This document shows, piece by piece, positions 51,801 to 62,100 of a DNA stretch of 64,000 bases. This DNA is from Strongylocentrotus purpuratus (lineage: Eukaryota; Echinodermata; Echinoidea; Camarodonta; Strongylocentrotidae), in the NCBI RefSeq assembly GCF_000002235.5, contig NW_022145533.1:1-64000 (forward strand). The letters run 5' to 3'. Both the position numbers and the translations under genes were made by a program. Every line of letters starts with the position of its first letter. The stretch's first letter is position 1. The notes under the pieces were generated by a model. That model worked only from the letters and a program-made list of their open reading frames with translations, had not been told where the DNA came from and searched no databases.

Positions 51801-54800
51801 CCGAAAATTGATTTGAAACTTAAAAGACTAATAGAAATGTTATAGTAGAACACGGCCAGAAATTTTGTTCTCGGAAATAAGTCAGTTTTATAATATGCCC
51901 TTCTGCTTAGCGCATCATTTTTTACCTAAAATTCGAGCTAACGCCCTTCTGCTGAAATCATGTGTCATTACTGTGTAAAAATGAATGAACATTTCAATTC
52001 CCGACCATATTCATTTGACCGAAGCCATCTTTTAAAATGAATTCTGTTGTAAATAGCAAGTTGACAGTGTTATGTATGATGAGGTGCCTTGCATGTACAT
52101 GTATGTGTCTTTTATTTCAGCCAAAGAACAGGTTGCATAAGAGTTCTGCCTGTCAAATTGGGAATTGCCGTCATATGTTCTGGAAGCATAACAGATAAAT
52201 ACAGATGTGAGTATTTCATGTACCGGTAGTATTAAGTATGAAATCAAAAGGGATCTTAAGCATTATTGTTTTGTGAATGGGAATGCTGTCACTTTAATTG
52301 GAATCAGAACATGGTCCTGTTAAATCACTTTCCTACTTTGAATGATTAATGAGCAACATAATACTGGCAAATAATCACCGTTTTGTGTTTTAGGCAAATG
52401 AGTGTAATGGCCATATAAGTTCATTTTTAGCAACCTTATCCTGTTGATTTAGTAGTACATTGTGTTTTCAATTGATACATACCTGCCAACCCGTACAAAT
52501 AATCCAGAATATTCTAATTTTTCAAAATTTTGTGTTTGTGCTAAAGCCAAATTAAGCTTGTTTTATCATGTGCCGCGATTTGAAAGTTCACGCATTGTGT
52601 GCTTTGAATGGCTGCATGATCGCTTTTTGGTACAGATTTACCACGTATTACCAGTTACACTGCCGCCACAAGTACAATTTCTTATTTTCGAAGGCATACA
52701 GTGTTAAAAATTCCTTATTCTCATTTTAAAATGTTGGCAGGTATGTTGATATGTAAAGATGTCATCCAGTAGGATGCGAAAGTTAATGTGGTTAGATGAG
52801 CAAGTGTGCACTTGTAAAAATGACGCCTGGCTGGATCAATGCTCTCCAGGGAGTGGAGAATGTGCATACATTGTGTGCAGGTTAGCCTTAATCCGATGAC
52901 TGGGGTAATAATATATATCTGTAAAGCGCTTTGAGAGGGCCTGCGGTCCTGAAATGCGCTATATAAGAACGAGCTTTTATTACATGTGAATTGTAAATAT
53001 TTTAAAAATTGCTAAAGCAAAACCTACTTACCGGTATGTGATTTTTTAACTCTCACAGATTTCCAAGATCTCCTTGCAAATAAAACAGGCAGCATCCCCC
53101 GTAAGATGATGACAGAATTCATGCATGATGTTACGCAGGTAAAATCAAGTGTATTTTTAATCAACTCAGGCACATGATGTTTCCTCAAGACCGAAAATCA
53201 TTGCAACTAACGACATAATAACATTGAATAAACTGAACTTGAACTTGAACTATAACAAACAGATTATAAAATTTTGCCGAAATTCCTTTCCCCTCTGTAT
53301 TTGAAAAGAATAAATCTTGAGTTGAGACAGCTAACATTATTATGCAGTAACTACAGATACTAAATATGAAAAAGGCAAAAACAATAATTACATTATTGCC
53401 AATGGTAATATTTTACATGGCTATATTTGCTTATATCTGTACGCTCTATTTCTCCAGTGCTTGTTTTGTATCAAGTTTCTTCCATCACTATTTATCTTAA
53501 CATATAAATACCATTTTAAACTAAATGTCAACATTTGTTTATTTTTACAGATAACAAACATGATTGGTGAGAGTGAAACATTTGGAAAAGGTGTTGCAGC
53601 ATCTGTAGAAGACTGCTTCCAATCGGTAAATATCCCTGTACCTAAATAAACATCAATATAGATCTTCAATAATAATAATAATAGTGTGTTCTTGTATAGC
53701 GCACATGTCTGTCATATGTGACTTTCCTGGCGTTCCTGATTATTACCCTGGCTTTAGCACGTGGCTGCCATATGGCGCTCTAAGCATTTCAAGGAATTAA
53801 TTTCCTGCCAGGTACCCATTTACATCACCTGGATTGAGTGTGGCAAATGTAGATCAATGTCTTGCCAAAGGACATTAGTTTCCCGCGGTAGGACTCGAAC
53901 CACGGACCTTGTGATCGACAGTCCGGTGACATATCCACTCGACCACGACACCTCTATCAGAGCTACCAAGTATCACGCATTAGGCGTGACATCACACATT
54001 TCGAGGGTCTGAAAAGGCTCTCACGCACAACGTGCGCGCTCGATTTAGAATAAACGCTACACCTTATACGTGCGTTATACCCTCGCACGCGCGCTCGCAC
54101 GCTGATTCATGAAAATGTCACGCATTGCTGATCTTTGAACTTGGCGTCTCTGCTCTATGGTCTTACATCAGTGATTAAGGTCTCCTATAGGAAAGTAAAT
54201 CACTTACAAACAAACAGGACATGCTTTAAATGACTTCATTTCAAATTTGATGCCAGGTTGCCTTCATTAGATATGTTTACTGAATTTTGATTTAAATGTC
54301 TATAACATTCTTAAAGAAATAAATGTGACATATTAAAGCTTACATCTAAACAAATTCAACAAAGGCCCTAACTCAACCAGGACAATTACTTTCTTGAGTT
54401 ACAAAAAACAAAAAATCATCAAATTTACAAGGGGTATGAATAATATAGTTATTCACTGTACTCCTGAGGGTAAGGAAACGGGTAGAGAATTCCACAGAGC
54501 TGAAGCTGATGCTATGAAAGATCATTGTAGTAAAACTTAATCTAATGTGGTATTTCAGTGGTCTCAGTAACCATCTCTATCATAAGTTATCATTATTTTA
54601 ATCATCATTATTTGTATTTTCCTTGGACAGGCTTTGGGACAAACCATTACACAGGATGACTTTCATCAATGGTTGCTTTCTGAACCACAAACTCTAGTTT
54701 GGCTGCCCACACTTCATAGATTCTCTGCTGCAGAAACAAGTAAGCTCTTTTATTTAAAAAAAAAATAATAATAATAATAATTTATGTCATGAAAAACTGG

Positions 54801-55551
54801 TAAAGAATGTACCAGTAAATGCTTGTGAATATATATATATTTAATTAACTACTTGTTTGAGTTTTCATACAACTGTAAGATATATTTTATCTGATGGGCA
54901 TTATGTTGAGCCTTACAGACGTGCTTTCTTGGTATTTAGATGTGACTGTAACCACCATTTAGGCATTTGTCTACATGGAAGACGTATTTATTTGTTGTTG
55001 ATATTATTTATATGGAATTTTATACTTCTACAAAGTAGGTAAGCGACCAGAGATCAAACAGCTGTATGTTCTACCTACCGTAATAGACGAGAGACTAGAT
55101 TATTAATGTCTTTTTAAAGGGACATTTTTGCTCTAATTGCTAGTGAGAGCCTATGTTCTCTCACTTCGGACCTGTAACTGTGCTGTCTAATTTATACATT
55201 TCTTAATGCAGTTTTGAATATGGATGAAATCCTATCATATTAATGCCAAACATCCCTCCCCTCCTCTTTCTGTCTTTGTTTATGTTTGTCTCTGTCTTGC
55301 TATCCATTCCTCTGTTTCTGTCTCTCTATCCTCCTCTCTATCCCTCTAATCTACATTTTCTCTTCTTGTCTCTTTTTTCTCTCCCCCCTCTCTCTCTCAC
55401 TCTCTCTCTCTCTCACTCTGTCTCTCACTCACTCTCTCTCTCTCTCTCTTTCTCTCCTTGCTCCCCCCTCTCCCTCCCCCTCTCTCTCTCTATCTTTCCC
55501 TTTCTCTATCTTTCCTTTTTTTTTCTCTCTCTCTCTTTATTTCTCTCCTTG

Positions 55552-55603
<52 letters not shown>

Positions 55604-58600
55604 CATCTACCTCACAGTGAAGCATGAGGTCAAGTGTTCCGTTTGTAAGATGCATCCCATCATAGGACTACGCTACCAGTGCCTCAAGTGTTTCAACTTT
55701 GACCTCTGCCAGAATTGCTTCTTCACCCGTAGGTCGTCCAAACATCACAAGCAGAGTCACCCTATGCAGGAGTACTGCCTCTCGGTAATTCTAAATTAAG
55801 TCTTACAGTCATGAATACTATCATATAAAAACATTTTTGCAAAGGCAAATGTTATGCTGGGTGAAAAAACTTCAGATATTTAGAAAAGCATTTTGTGATA
55901 TTAACTTAAAGCCCCACTGCACTACTTATAGCTATTTAATTGTGCCCTCAATCTATATAGCAAACAATACGTAAGCAGTGACCATTGGTCCCCCATGATC
56001 CTCTTATTAAATTCTTATGTTTAATGATCAAGAGCTGATTTGATGAGATAACCACCTGTTAGTGACGATGCATGTAGGTCTATTCCCTCCTGGCCAAACT
56101 AGTGCAGATAGGCTTTAAATTCATGTTCCAGTCAACACGTGGCTGCTTTAGTCAACTCTTGGTATACTTACCAACACATGTTATGTAGAGCTAGTGCGCA
56201 TACACTACAATGGTACTCACAAAATGGTAGCTGTATATATTATAAGCCTATAGTAAAGGCTTTATTTATATAAACACAATGAAGGTCAGGATGGCAAATT
56301 AATGAATTTCCTGTCCATTGAAATCAGTAAATAAAAGGAATAATCAAGGAGCTTGGCTAGTCAGGACTTGACTTAATTGGGGGATTTGTTTCTATTATTC
56401 CCTCTCACATAACATAAAAGGCCCATATAAAGTAAAGCGCTGCACTTTTGGTATTGTTGCAAATGAAAGGAAAGGTGTTCACCTTTTCTTTAAAGACAGA
56501 GTGCAGTAAAACACTGAGTAAACCAACAAAATCGAAGGAGGAATTTTCTTATATATATATAAATACACATCAGTTTTAATTTGAATCAGATAACAATGTA
56601 CCACTTTTTTGTAGAGAAATATTTTGTAAACCACGATATAAATGTGCCTTTTGGCATATAGATTTATTAATAATTCTGTGTGAGTGTTTTTTCGTGGATA
56701 CCAAGTTGTTTTTATTCTAAATAAGTTGGTCTACTGTCCATCGTGTAATAACAGAGCATTGCAGACACAAACGACATGTCCACCCAAGCTTTAGTGCATG
56801 GCAGAAAAGAGTTAATTTTTTTTGTGATGTTAGATGATTGCGTACCAGAACATTGTGGTCATTTTAAGGAACATTTTATAACTCCAGAAACTGTGTGACA
56901 TTTGACATTGTTGAGAATATAGTGATTGGTTATTTTAATTGAATTCAAATGTAAAAAAACAAAAAACAAGAAAACAAGGAATATTTCATCTGAACTGTTT
57001 GCTCTGAAAATGCAAATAAACAGTGGTGGGCCCCCTTAAGCATAAAATTTGGGCAGTTTGTGCACATATTTATCAAAAAGAAAAAAAGTTGGTATTTTCA
57101 GCATTAAAATTTAAGTCGGAATCCATGTTTTAAAAACGGTGAACACTGTTTCCCTGTTGGAGCTGTCTGTATACTTCACTATTACTAATATTCTTGCCCT
57201 TTTCCCAACACAGAGTAAATCAAAGGAGGATGTCCGTGCCTTTACAAAGACCGTCCGCAACAACTTGAGTAAGAAACATGGCCGCCATATCAAGAAGAAA
57301 TATCGCTCAATAGAGGATGGTTATGATTCCGATGACAGAGCAAGGTAAAATGACTGAAAATACCTTAAAATTAGATGAGTTAAAAGGAGTGTAACATTTT
57401 CTGGCTTCGGATAAGGTTGAATCTAGCAAGCGGTATCAATGAATAACAAATTCAGCGGAAAATTAAAGCATAATGAGCTATTAATAAGTTTTATTGTATG
57501 TTCAGCTATAATACAAGTGCCTTATCATTAACTATATTTGTCTTAATTATTAGATAAATAAACATCACTCTACCATATTTCTTATACTCAAGTTAACCTT
57601 TGCAATCTCATGTGTTAAAATTGTACCATGGATGCATCTGATATGTTGCACTAGAAATTGCACTAGATGATAGCCATGTTCAAAAGATATGAAAAACTTT
57701 TTGTTAAATTTCAAATGACATTGAGAAATACTGACTTTGTAAAATCTTTATTCATTAGAGATGTTTGATTTTGATATTTACTATGATTGATGGATATTAA
57801 CTAGGGATCTGCTGTCGGAATTTTAATTAAAAAATACTTGAGTGAAATGTACAATATGATTGACAGCTGTGCTGGTGTAATTAACAATCTTGTTGATGTG
57901 GAATGTTGGATGGAGGAGGCAAGTTGTACATTACAGGAAGGGTAGTTTGTTACATTCCTCGTCAGTCATGACCTTCCCAATTAAAGGTGTCTTAAAGGGA
58001 TCCGGTAACTTTGTCTTAGATCCTTTAGAAATAATCCTTGATTTAGCTCATGCTGCAATGATAATTATAAACCTTTAGGTCGGTCAGGAACTCCATGACT
58101 TTTACTGACAAGCCGATCGCCTGTCTGATTATCAAGATATTAATGATTGAAATTACAAATTTTGAAGACCGTTCACCAAACGTTTTTCATAACACTACAG
58201 TCTATTGGGGAAAACGAGTATGGTAAAACCGGTCACTCAAAGATTTTGAGGTACTTCTTGATCATTTTGAAGCGCGATTTTTTTTTAGGGCTTCAATATT
58301 ACACCATATCACAGACACTGGTAACATGTAGGACCGTGTATCTCAGATTTAACATTGTTAAACGATCCCTTTAAGAAGTAGGTCATGATTATTGAAGGTC
58401 AAATATATTCCAAACATATGAGGCTTACAAGATGTGATGAAAAGAGGAGAGTTTTCTTGCACATATTGAAAATAATGGTTATGTGTTTTTTTTACAAATA
58501 GTGGCAAAAAGTATTCAATAACTTGAAAATAAAATTAGACAATCCAAAAGGTGTAGTTTATGGGAAGCAAAGTTAAATGATAATGTTAATGGTTAAGAAC

Positions 58601-59086
58601 AGAATCACATTTTATAGTTGTTCTTACCATATTACAAATATAATTATTATAATCATTAACAATCATTGTTATTTTATTTATTTTCCCCTTATCTTCATTG
58701 ATTAGGAATGTGTTTTTTTACAATTGCAAGACAGATTGCTGCTTTCTAAACCATATCAAGGTAACAGTTACAGAGACGCCAAGTTCAATGATCAGCCATG
58801 CGTGACATTTTCATATTTCGGGTTGAGGGTATAACTCACTTAGCGTTTTTTCGAAAACGCGCACGCACATTGTGCGTGAGAGCGTTTTCAGGCCCTCGAA
58901 ATGCGTGACGTCACGCACAATGCATGTCACTTGGTAGCTCTGCAGTTATAGTAGCTTTAACTATGAATTTGATATAGGCAGAGGGATATGAGAGATTGAT
59001 TTATTTGTTGTTTTATCTTCCTATATTAGTGATAACCAAGATGCTGGATTGGAGACACACGTTAGGCTCAGTCAGATGTCAGAGAG
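48760..59086 (+). CDS. Dystrophin-superfamily protein, dystrotelin-like, with WW domain (partial, 11 exons)
   Basis: Join 48760-48848, 49400-49461, 49735-49809, 50853-51057, 52121-52206, 53059-53138, 53551-53625, 54631-54739, 55618-55784, 57214-57344 and 59030-59086 (1136 nt, ~378 codons). Every junction has an AG acceptor and GT donor, and the phases agree throughout. Domains in order are a WW domain ([17 protein letters not shown] then QWDHP, 21 residues between the tryptophans), the two EF-hand-like helical domains of dystrophins ([32 protein letters not shown]), and a ZZ zinc finger (CSVC, CLKC, CQNC, then the His pair). ZZ-linked sequence [27 protein letters not shown] and [12 protein letters not shown] is closest in my memory to dystrotelin. 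Dystrophin or an invertebrate intermediate is possible. Family members anchor membrane complexes and bind dystroglycan through WW-EF-ZZ. An acceptor precedes the first exon, and the last ends mid-codon, so both ends are missing; the coiled coil is expected beyond the window. Confidence 0.9.
49400..49461 (+). CDS. WW/ZZ gene exon b: second half of WW domain
   Basis: It completes the Asn codon split by the intron and encodes [20 protein letters not shown]. The acceptor is TTTGTATAG and the donor GTAAGTAT. Confidence 0.9.
49735..49809 (+). CDS. WW/ZZ gene exon c: start of EF-hand-like region
   Basis: It encodes [20 protein letters not shown] and the start of the first EF-hand-like helix pair. 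YRTA.KLR.LQK is a signature shared by dystrophin, dystrobrevin and dystrotelin. The donor is GTAAGTAT. Confidence 0.92.
50164..50402 (+). mobile_element. SINE family A, 3' fragment in intron c/d
   Basis: It lacks the tRNA head. It starts near AAATGGGTACCGGGAAGGAT and runs through CGGGGTAATAATATATCTGT to an AAGCGCTATATAAAAG tail with a TTATTACTATTGTTATT end. Confidence 0.8.
50853..51057 (+). CDS. WW/ZZ gene exon d: EF-hand-like region
   Basis: Largest exon (205 nt). It encodes [20 protein letters not shown] through [13 protein letters not shown]. The acceptor is CCTTCTCTCAG and the donor ATGTAAGTG. It corresponds to the first EF-hand-like domain of dystrophin. Confidence 0.92.
51079..51188. 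repeat. Long hairpin (inverted repeat) just inside intron d/e
   Basis: TATACAGTAGGCTTGTGGGT (from 51079) with GCACCATGTGATAGAGAGAG is repeated inverted ending ACTGTATA at 51188, with a ~16-base loop. The arms are ~45 bp with one or two mismatches. The hairpin begins ~20 bases after the splice donor. Confidence 0.85.
51189..52120. other. Remainder of intron d/e
   Basis: No further repeat or exon is recognised. The sequence ends in the TTTATTTCAG acceptor. Confidence 0.5.
52121..52206 (+). CDS. WW/ZZ gene exon e: second EF-hand-like domain, start
   Basis: It encodes [20 protein letters not shown] then SGSITDKYR. It aligns by eye to dystrophin [20 protein letters not shown]. The donor is GTGAGTAT. 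Confidence 0.92.
52765..52984 (+). mobile_element. SINE family A, 3' fragment in intron e/f
   Basis: Starts near CCAGTAGGATGCGAAAGTTA, passes GGGGTAATAATATATATC and ends GCGCTATATAAGAACGAG followed by TTTTATTAC. It is highly similar to the 50164 copy and in the same orientation. Confidence 0.8.
53059..53138 (+). CDS. WW/ZZ gene exon f
   Basis: It encodes [20 protein letters not shown] then FMHDVTQ, the helix region before the ZZ-linked segment. It ends on a codon boundary with donor GTAAAATC. Confidence 0.9.
53551..53625 (+). CDS. WW/ZZ gene exon g
   Basis: It encodes [20 protein letters not shown] then DCFQS. The (I/V)GES run is one of the positions resembling dystrotelin. The exon has phase 0 at both ends. 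Confidence 0.9.
53669..53957 (-). mobile_element. tRNA-derived SINE family A, near full length
   Basis: Minus strand, tRNA head at about 53957 (TGGTCGAGTGGATATGTC) with perfect box B GGTTCGAGTCC (53891-53901). The body ends in a CGCTATACAAGAAC tail and (ATT)n near 53669. A MITE has inserted exactly at its 5' end. Confidence 0.88.
53958..54152. mobile_element. 195-bp MITE with 6-bp target duplication (CAGAGCTACC family)
   Basis: The ends are CAGAGCTACCAAGT and the diverged complement CTTGGCGTCTCTG, flanked by direct repeats CTCTAT (53952-53957 and 54153-54158). The interior is GC-richer and CpG-rich (CGCACAACGTGCGCGC). It is related to the 58771 element in inverted orientation and shares its ends with the 6170 element. 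Confidence 0.85.
54159..54630. other. Intron g/h remainder
   Basis: No further element is recognised. The acceptor is TTCCTTGGACAG. Confidence 0.5.
54631..54739 (+). CDS. WW/ZZ gene exon h
   Basis: It encodes [20 protein letters not shown] followed by [15 protein letters not shown]. The W-L-P..HR..AAE string is a strong superfamily signature immediately before the ZZ finger. The donor is GTAAGCTC. Confidence 0.94.
55255..55617 (+). repeat. CT-rich tract forming a ~360-nt polypyrimidine tract at an acceptor
   Basis: Pyrimidine-rich sequence with (CT)n runs ends directly in CATCTACCTCACAG, the acceptor of the ZZ exon. Open frames across it are artefacts. Confidence 0.93.
55618..55784 (+). CDS. 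WW/ZZ gene exon i: ZZ zinc finger
   Basis: It encodes the complete ZZ finger in one exon: [20 protein letters not shown], then [15 protein letters not shown], then the [10 protein letters not shown] histidines and QEYCLS. Zinc-binding CxxC pairs are all intact. Confidence 0.96.
55906..56118 (-). mobile_element. TTAA-flanked ~200-bp MITE, copy 2
   Basis: Bounded by TTAA (55906-55909 and 56115-56118), ends TTAAAGCCCCACTGCACTA and TAGTGCAGATAGGCTTTAA. It is the inverted relative of 20846-21046, sharing GGTGGTTATCTCATCAAATC and GGATCATGGGGGACCAAT on the minus strand. It lies in the intron after the ZZ exon. Confidence 0.82.
56119..57213. other. Intron i/j remainder
   Basis: No further element is recognised. 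The acceptor is TTCCCAACACAG. Confidence 0.5.
57214..57344 (+). CDS. WW/ZZ gene exon j: post-ZZ basic segment
   Basis: It encodes [20 protein letters not shown] then a Lys/Arg/His-rich stretch and a GYDSDDRA acidic end. KEDVRAFTK resembles dystrophin GEDVRDFAK, and TVRNNL resembles dystrotelin TLRNNL. Confidence 0.9.
57345..57990. other. Intron j/k, 5' part
   Basis: AT-rich sequence with no recognised repeat or exon. Confidence 0.5.
57991..58375 (+). mobile_element. TTAA-flanked MITE, AGGGATC family, copy C
   Basis: Best preserved ends of the family: TTAAAGGGATCCGG at the left and GATCCCTTTAA at the right, with TTAA at 57992-57995 and 58371-58374. Same orientation as 16037. Confidence 0.87.
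58771..58942. mobile_element. 172-bp MITE with 6-bp target duplication (CAGAGCTACC family)
   Basis: The ends are CAGAGACGCCAAGTTC and CTTGGTAGCTCTG, flanked by direct repeats CAGTTA (58765-58770 and 58943-58948). It is inverted relative to the 53958 element. The interior has CGCACAATG/CATTGTGCG-type CpG-rich sequence. Confidence 0.87.
59030..59086 (+). CDS. WW/ZZ gene exon k (last visible)
   Basis: It encodes [20 protein letters not shown] with donor GTGAGAAG. The exon ends mid-codon, so at least one more exon lies beyond the retrotransposon and outside the window. It is called from phase continuity and splice sites, so confidence is lower than for the domain exons. Confidence 0.75.
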
Positions 59087-59199
59087 GTGAGAAGAGACAA
59101 ATTGGATTATAATTACAAATGAAGCACTATAGTGCTTCATACTGTACGTTCAGTTGAGAGGTTTGGTGTTCAAAACCACAATCAGAACGATTCTCTTGA

Positions 59200-62100
59200 A
59201 CCTCTCACTTGAAAATCTTTATGTATGACATTGTTAATGTGATCGTTTATGAGAGTTAGTTTATCTGACAAAAAGGAGTATTCTGACTTACGTCATGGGC
59301 TGAAATAGCGCCATCTACGCTTTCCTAATTCCGACATAGCAGTAGCAACGAATTGGATGTTCGCACCGAAATCTTGTCCTAAATTACACCTGTTATTGAT
59401 ACGAAGCCAACCCGTTTGCAACAATAAGGAGGCAAGAAGGTTCGTTAATTCGATATATTAATGTATAACGAGTATAAATAGTATAAATAATGAGAAATGA
59501 TGATATGAATGTAATCTAATATGCTTAAGTGATAATGAATGGTGTGTGTAGTATTAGTGTATGCACGGACACGTATGATACCGTATACGGCTGTAGTGGA
59601 CGTTATATATATGCAAATTAGATGCACGTAAAACAGGTATACGATATATACGATATAGAGTGTAAGCTAGGGTGCTACGTAAGGCAATGTTAATTGTATG
59701 CACGTAAATAGGTATACGATATTAACGATACGAATGACGTGTCCGCTATAAGAAGGACGCAGTCATTGATATGCGTTATGCTAATAAGTCTTTGTGATTC
59801 AAACTATCTACCACGAATATTGGTCACGTGACTTGAGTGAAGGTATTGTTTATAGATAATTGCATATACACAAATGATAAGAGACAAAGAGAAGAAATTC
59901 ATTTGTTATTAATCACTGCATTTAATAGGCGAACTGATGATATTATTTATACACATGTATTCGAAAATGCCTGTATGAACAATTACTTATAATCTGTTCT
60001 TTTTCTTTATCATGTTTTGTTCATACAGTTTTCACGGAGCAAGTGTGATGGAATTAGTTGACATAGAATAAATTAGCAAGTCAACCCTACTACGACTTTT
60101 CATTGACTGTTTCTACAGTGAAAACTTCTCTTCACTACGACTTGCAACCTGCGATGACGTCGTGATTCAGATTACGTGATTAGGTACAAGATGTCGGAAG
60201 TGGACATGATGGGGGACAAGGAGAAGGAAAACCCTGTTGCTGAAGCTGTGGACACAAGGTCAAAGCGAGAAGTCAAACTCACTGAGAAAGGTCTGCAGTA
60301 TCAAGCTGAAACAAAAGGGAAGGAATTTAAGAGATCCATTAGTGCTTGGCGTAGAGCGTCGAATAAGTTAAGAGCTACCTTGAGCGACATCAGTGATGTC
60401 AAAGTTATTCGACAAGGTAGGGACGCTCTGCAGCAGGTGATGGACAACGCCATATCCGCTCAAGAAGAACTTCAGATTCTATTGGAGTTGGCAGGAATCG
60501 ACGATGACAGCCATGAAAGGCTCGACAACATCGAACAAGAACACTCAGAGCTGATGAAAGGAGTACAAGAACACCTCCTCGAACAAGAATCGTCAAGAAA
60601 ATCTAAAGTTTCATCGAAAAGACTATCATCCTGTCAAAAATGGGTGAATGAATGCTCGTTTGAAAGCCAGGATGATGTGCCGACTAAAGATGTGCCGACC
60701 AAAGATGTGCCAACTGAAGATGTTCCGACTACAGAATTGCCGACTAAAGAACCCTTGTTAAATTTGCTGACTCAGCTACAGATTAGTCGCTTGCCACTGC
60801 CAGAACCAGATATCTTTTCTGGGGATCCACTGCAATACCCTAGTTGGAAACAGGCCTACGACATCTTAATGGAACATCAAGGTATTCCTGCAAGGGATCG
60901 ATTCTTCTACTTAAAGAAGTATCTACGTGGCCCACCTCTCGAACTCGTGCAAGGATTTTCTCTGATACACAATGATATGGCATACAATCGAGCTACGAGT
61001 GAACTAGAACAGAGATATGGTGATCCATTCATCATTTCGAATGCATTTCGTGACCGACTGGATAACTGGCCAAAGATACCTACAAAGGATTCCAGAGGAC
61101 TGCGTAGATTCTCTGATTACCTACGACAATGCCAAACAGCAATAGAAAAGATCGGCAACCTCCGACAGTTAGATGACGAACGTGAGAATAGGAAACTCCT
61201 ATCCAAACTTCCCGATTGGCTTGTTACTAAATGGAGCCGACGAGTCTATGAGCATAGGAGGTCACATGGTACATTTCCTTCATTCGGTACCTTCTCATCA
61301 TTCATTGAGGAAGAGAGTAACATTGCATGTGACCCAATCACGTCCATTGGTAGCCTGAAGGAGGACAAACCGAAACAGGACAGAGGAAAATCCATGAGAG
61401 CGTTAACTATGAGAACCAGCTCCATCCAAGATGAGACAAAGAGGCCAGAACGGAAATCATTCTGTATATTCTGTAGAAATCATCATCACCTTGAGGATTG
61501 TCAAGCCTTTGTCAATCAGCCTATGTCCGAGAGGAAGAAGTTCATAAGAGAAAAGGGCTTGTGTTACGGGTGTCTCAAGAGAGGTCATCTGACCAAAAAA
61601 TGTCGAGTGAGAAGCACATGCAGAGAGTGCAACAAGCGTCATCCTACGCCACTACACTTTGACAGAAGACCTTCAGAAGAAAGGGAAAGGACATCGAACC
61701 AGGAAGAAATACAATCTTCAAATTCACATACACTTGTTAATTCTAACGCCACAAGTTATGTGAAAAGCGCGGCAATCGTGCCAGTCTGGCTGTCTCATGA
61801 GAATATGAAGGAAGAGAGGCTCGTATACGCACTATTAGATACTCAATCGGATACCACCTTCATATTGAATTCTACAAAGGATGCCTTAGGACTTCATGGA
61901 CTGAGGGTCAACCTTCTTCTGTCTACAATGTCGACCAAGAACGAAAGGATTCCAAGTGAGAAGATTAAAGGACTCACAGCTCGAGCCTTTAACAGTGAAA
62001 AGGTGATACACCTTCCAGCTGCATACACTAGAGACATAATGCCAGCCAACAGAGAACACATCCCCACTCCTGAAGTAGCTCGCTCTTTCCCACATTTGGT

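Noticed and set aside
55243-55799. Open frames running through the CT tract, one continuing into the ZZ exon
   Set aside because: The first part is microsatellite; the real coding part begins at the acceptor at 55618.
59119-59140. 22-bp perfect palindrome after the last exon
   Set aside because: Real in the sequence, but short and isolated; no function can be argued.
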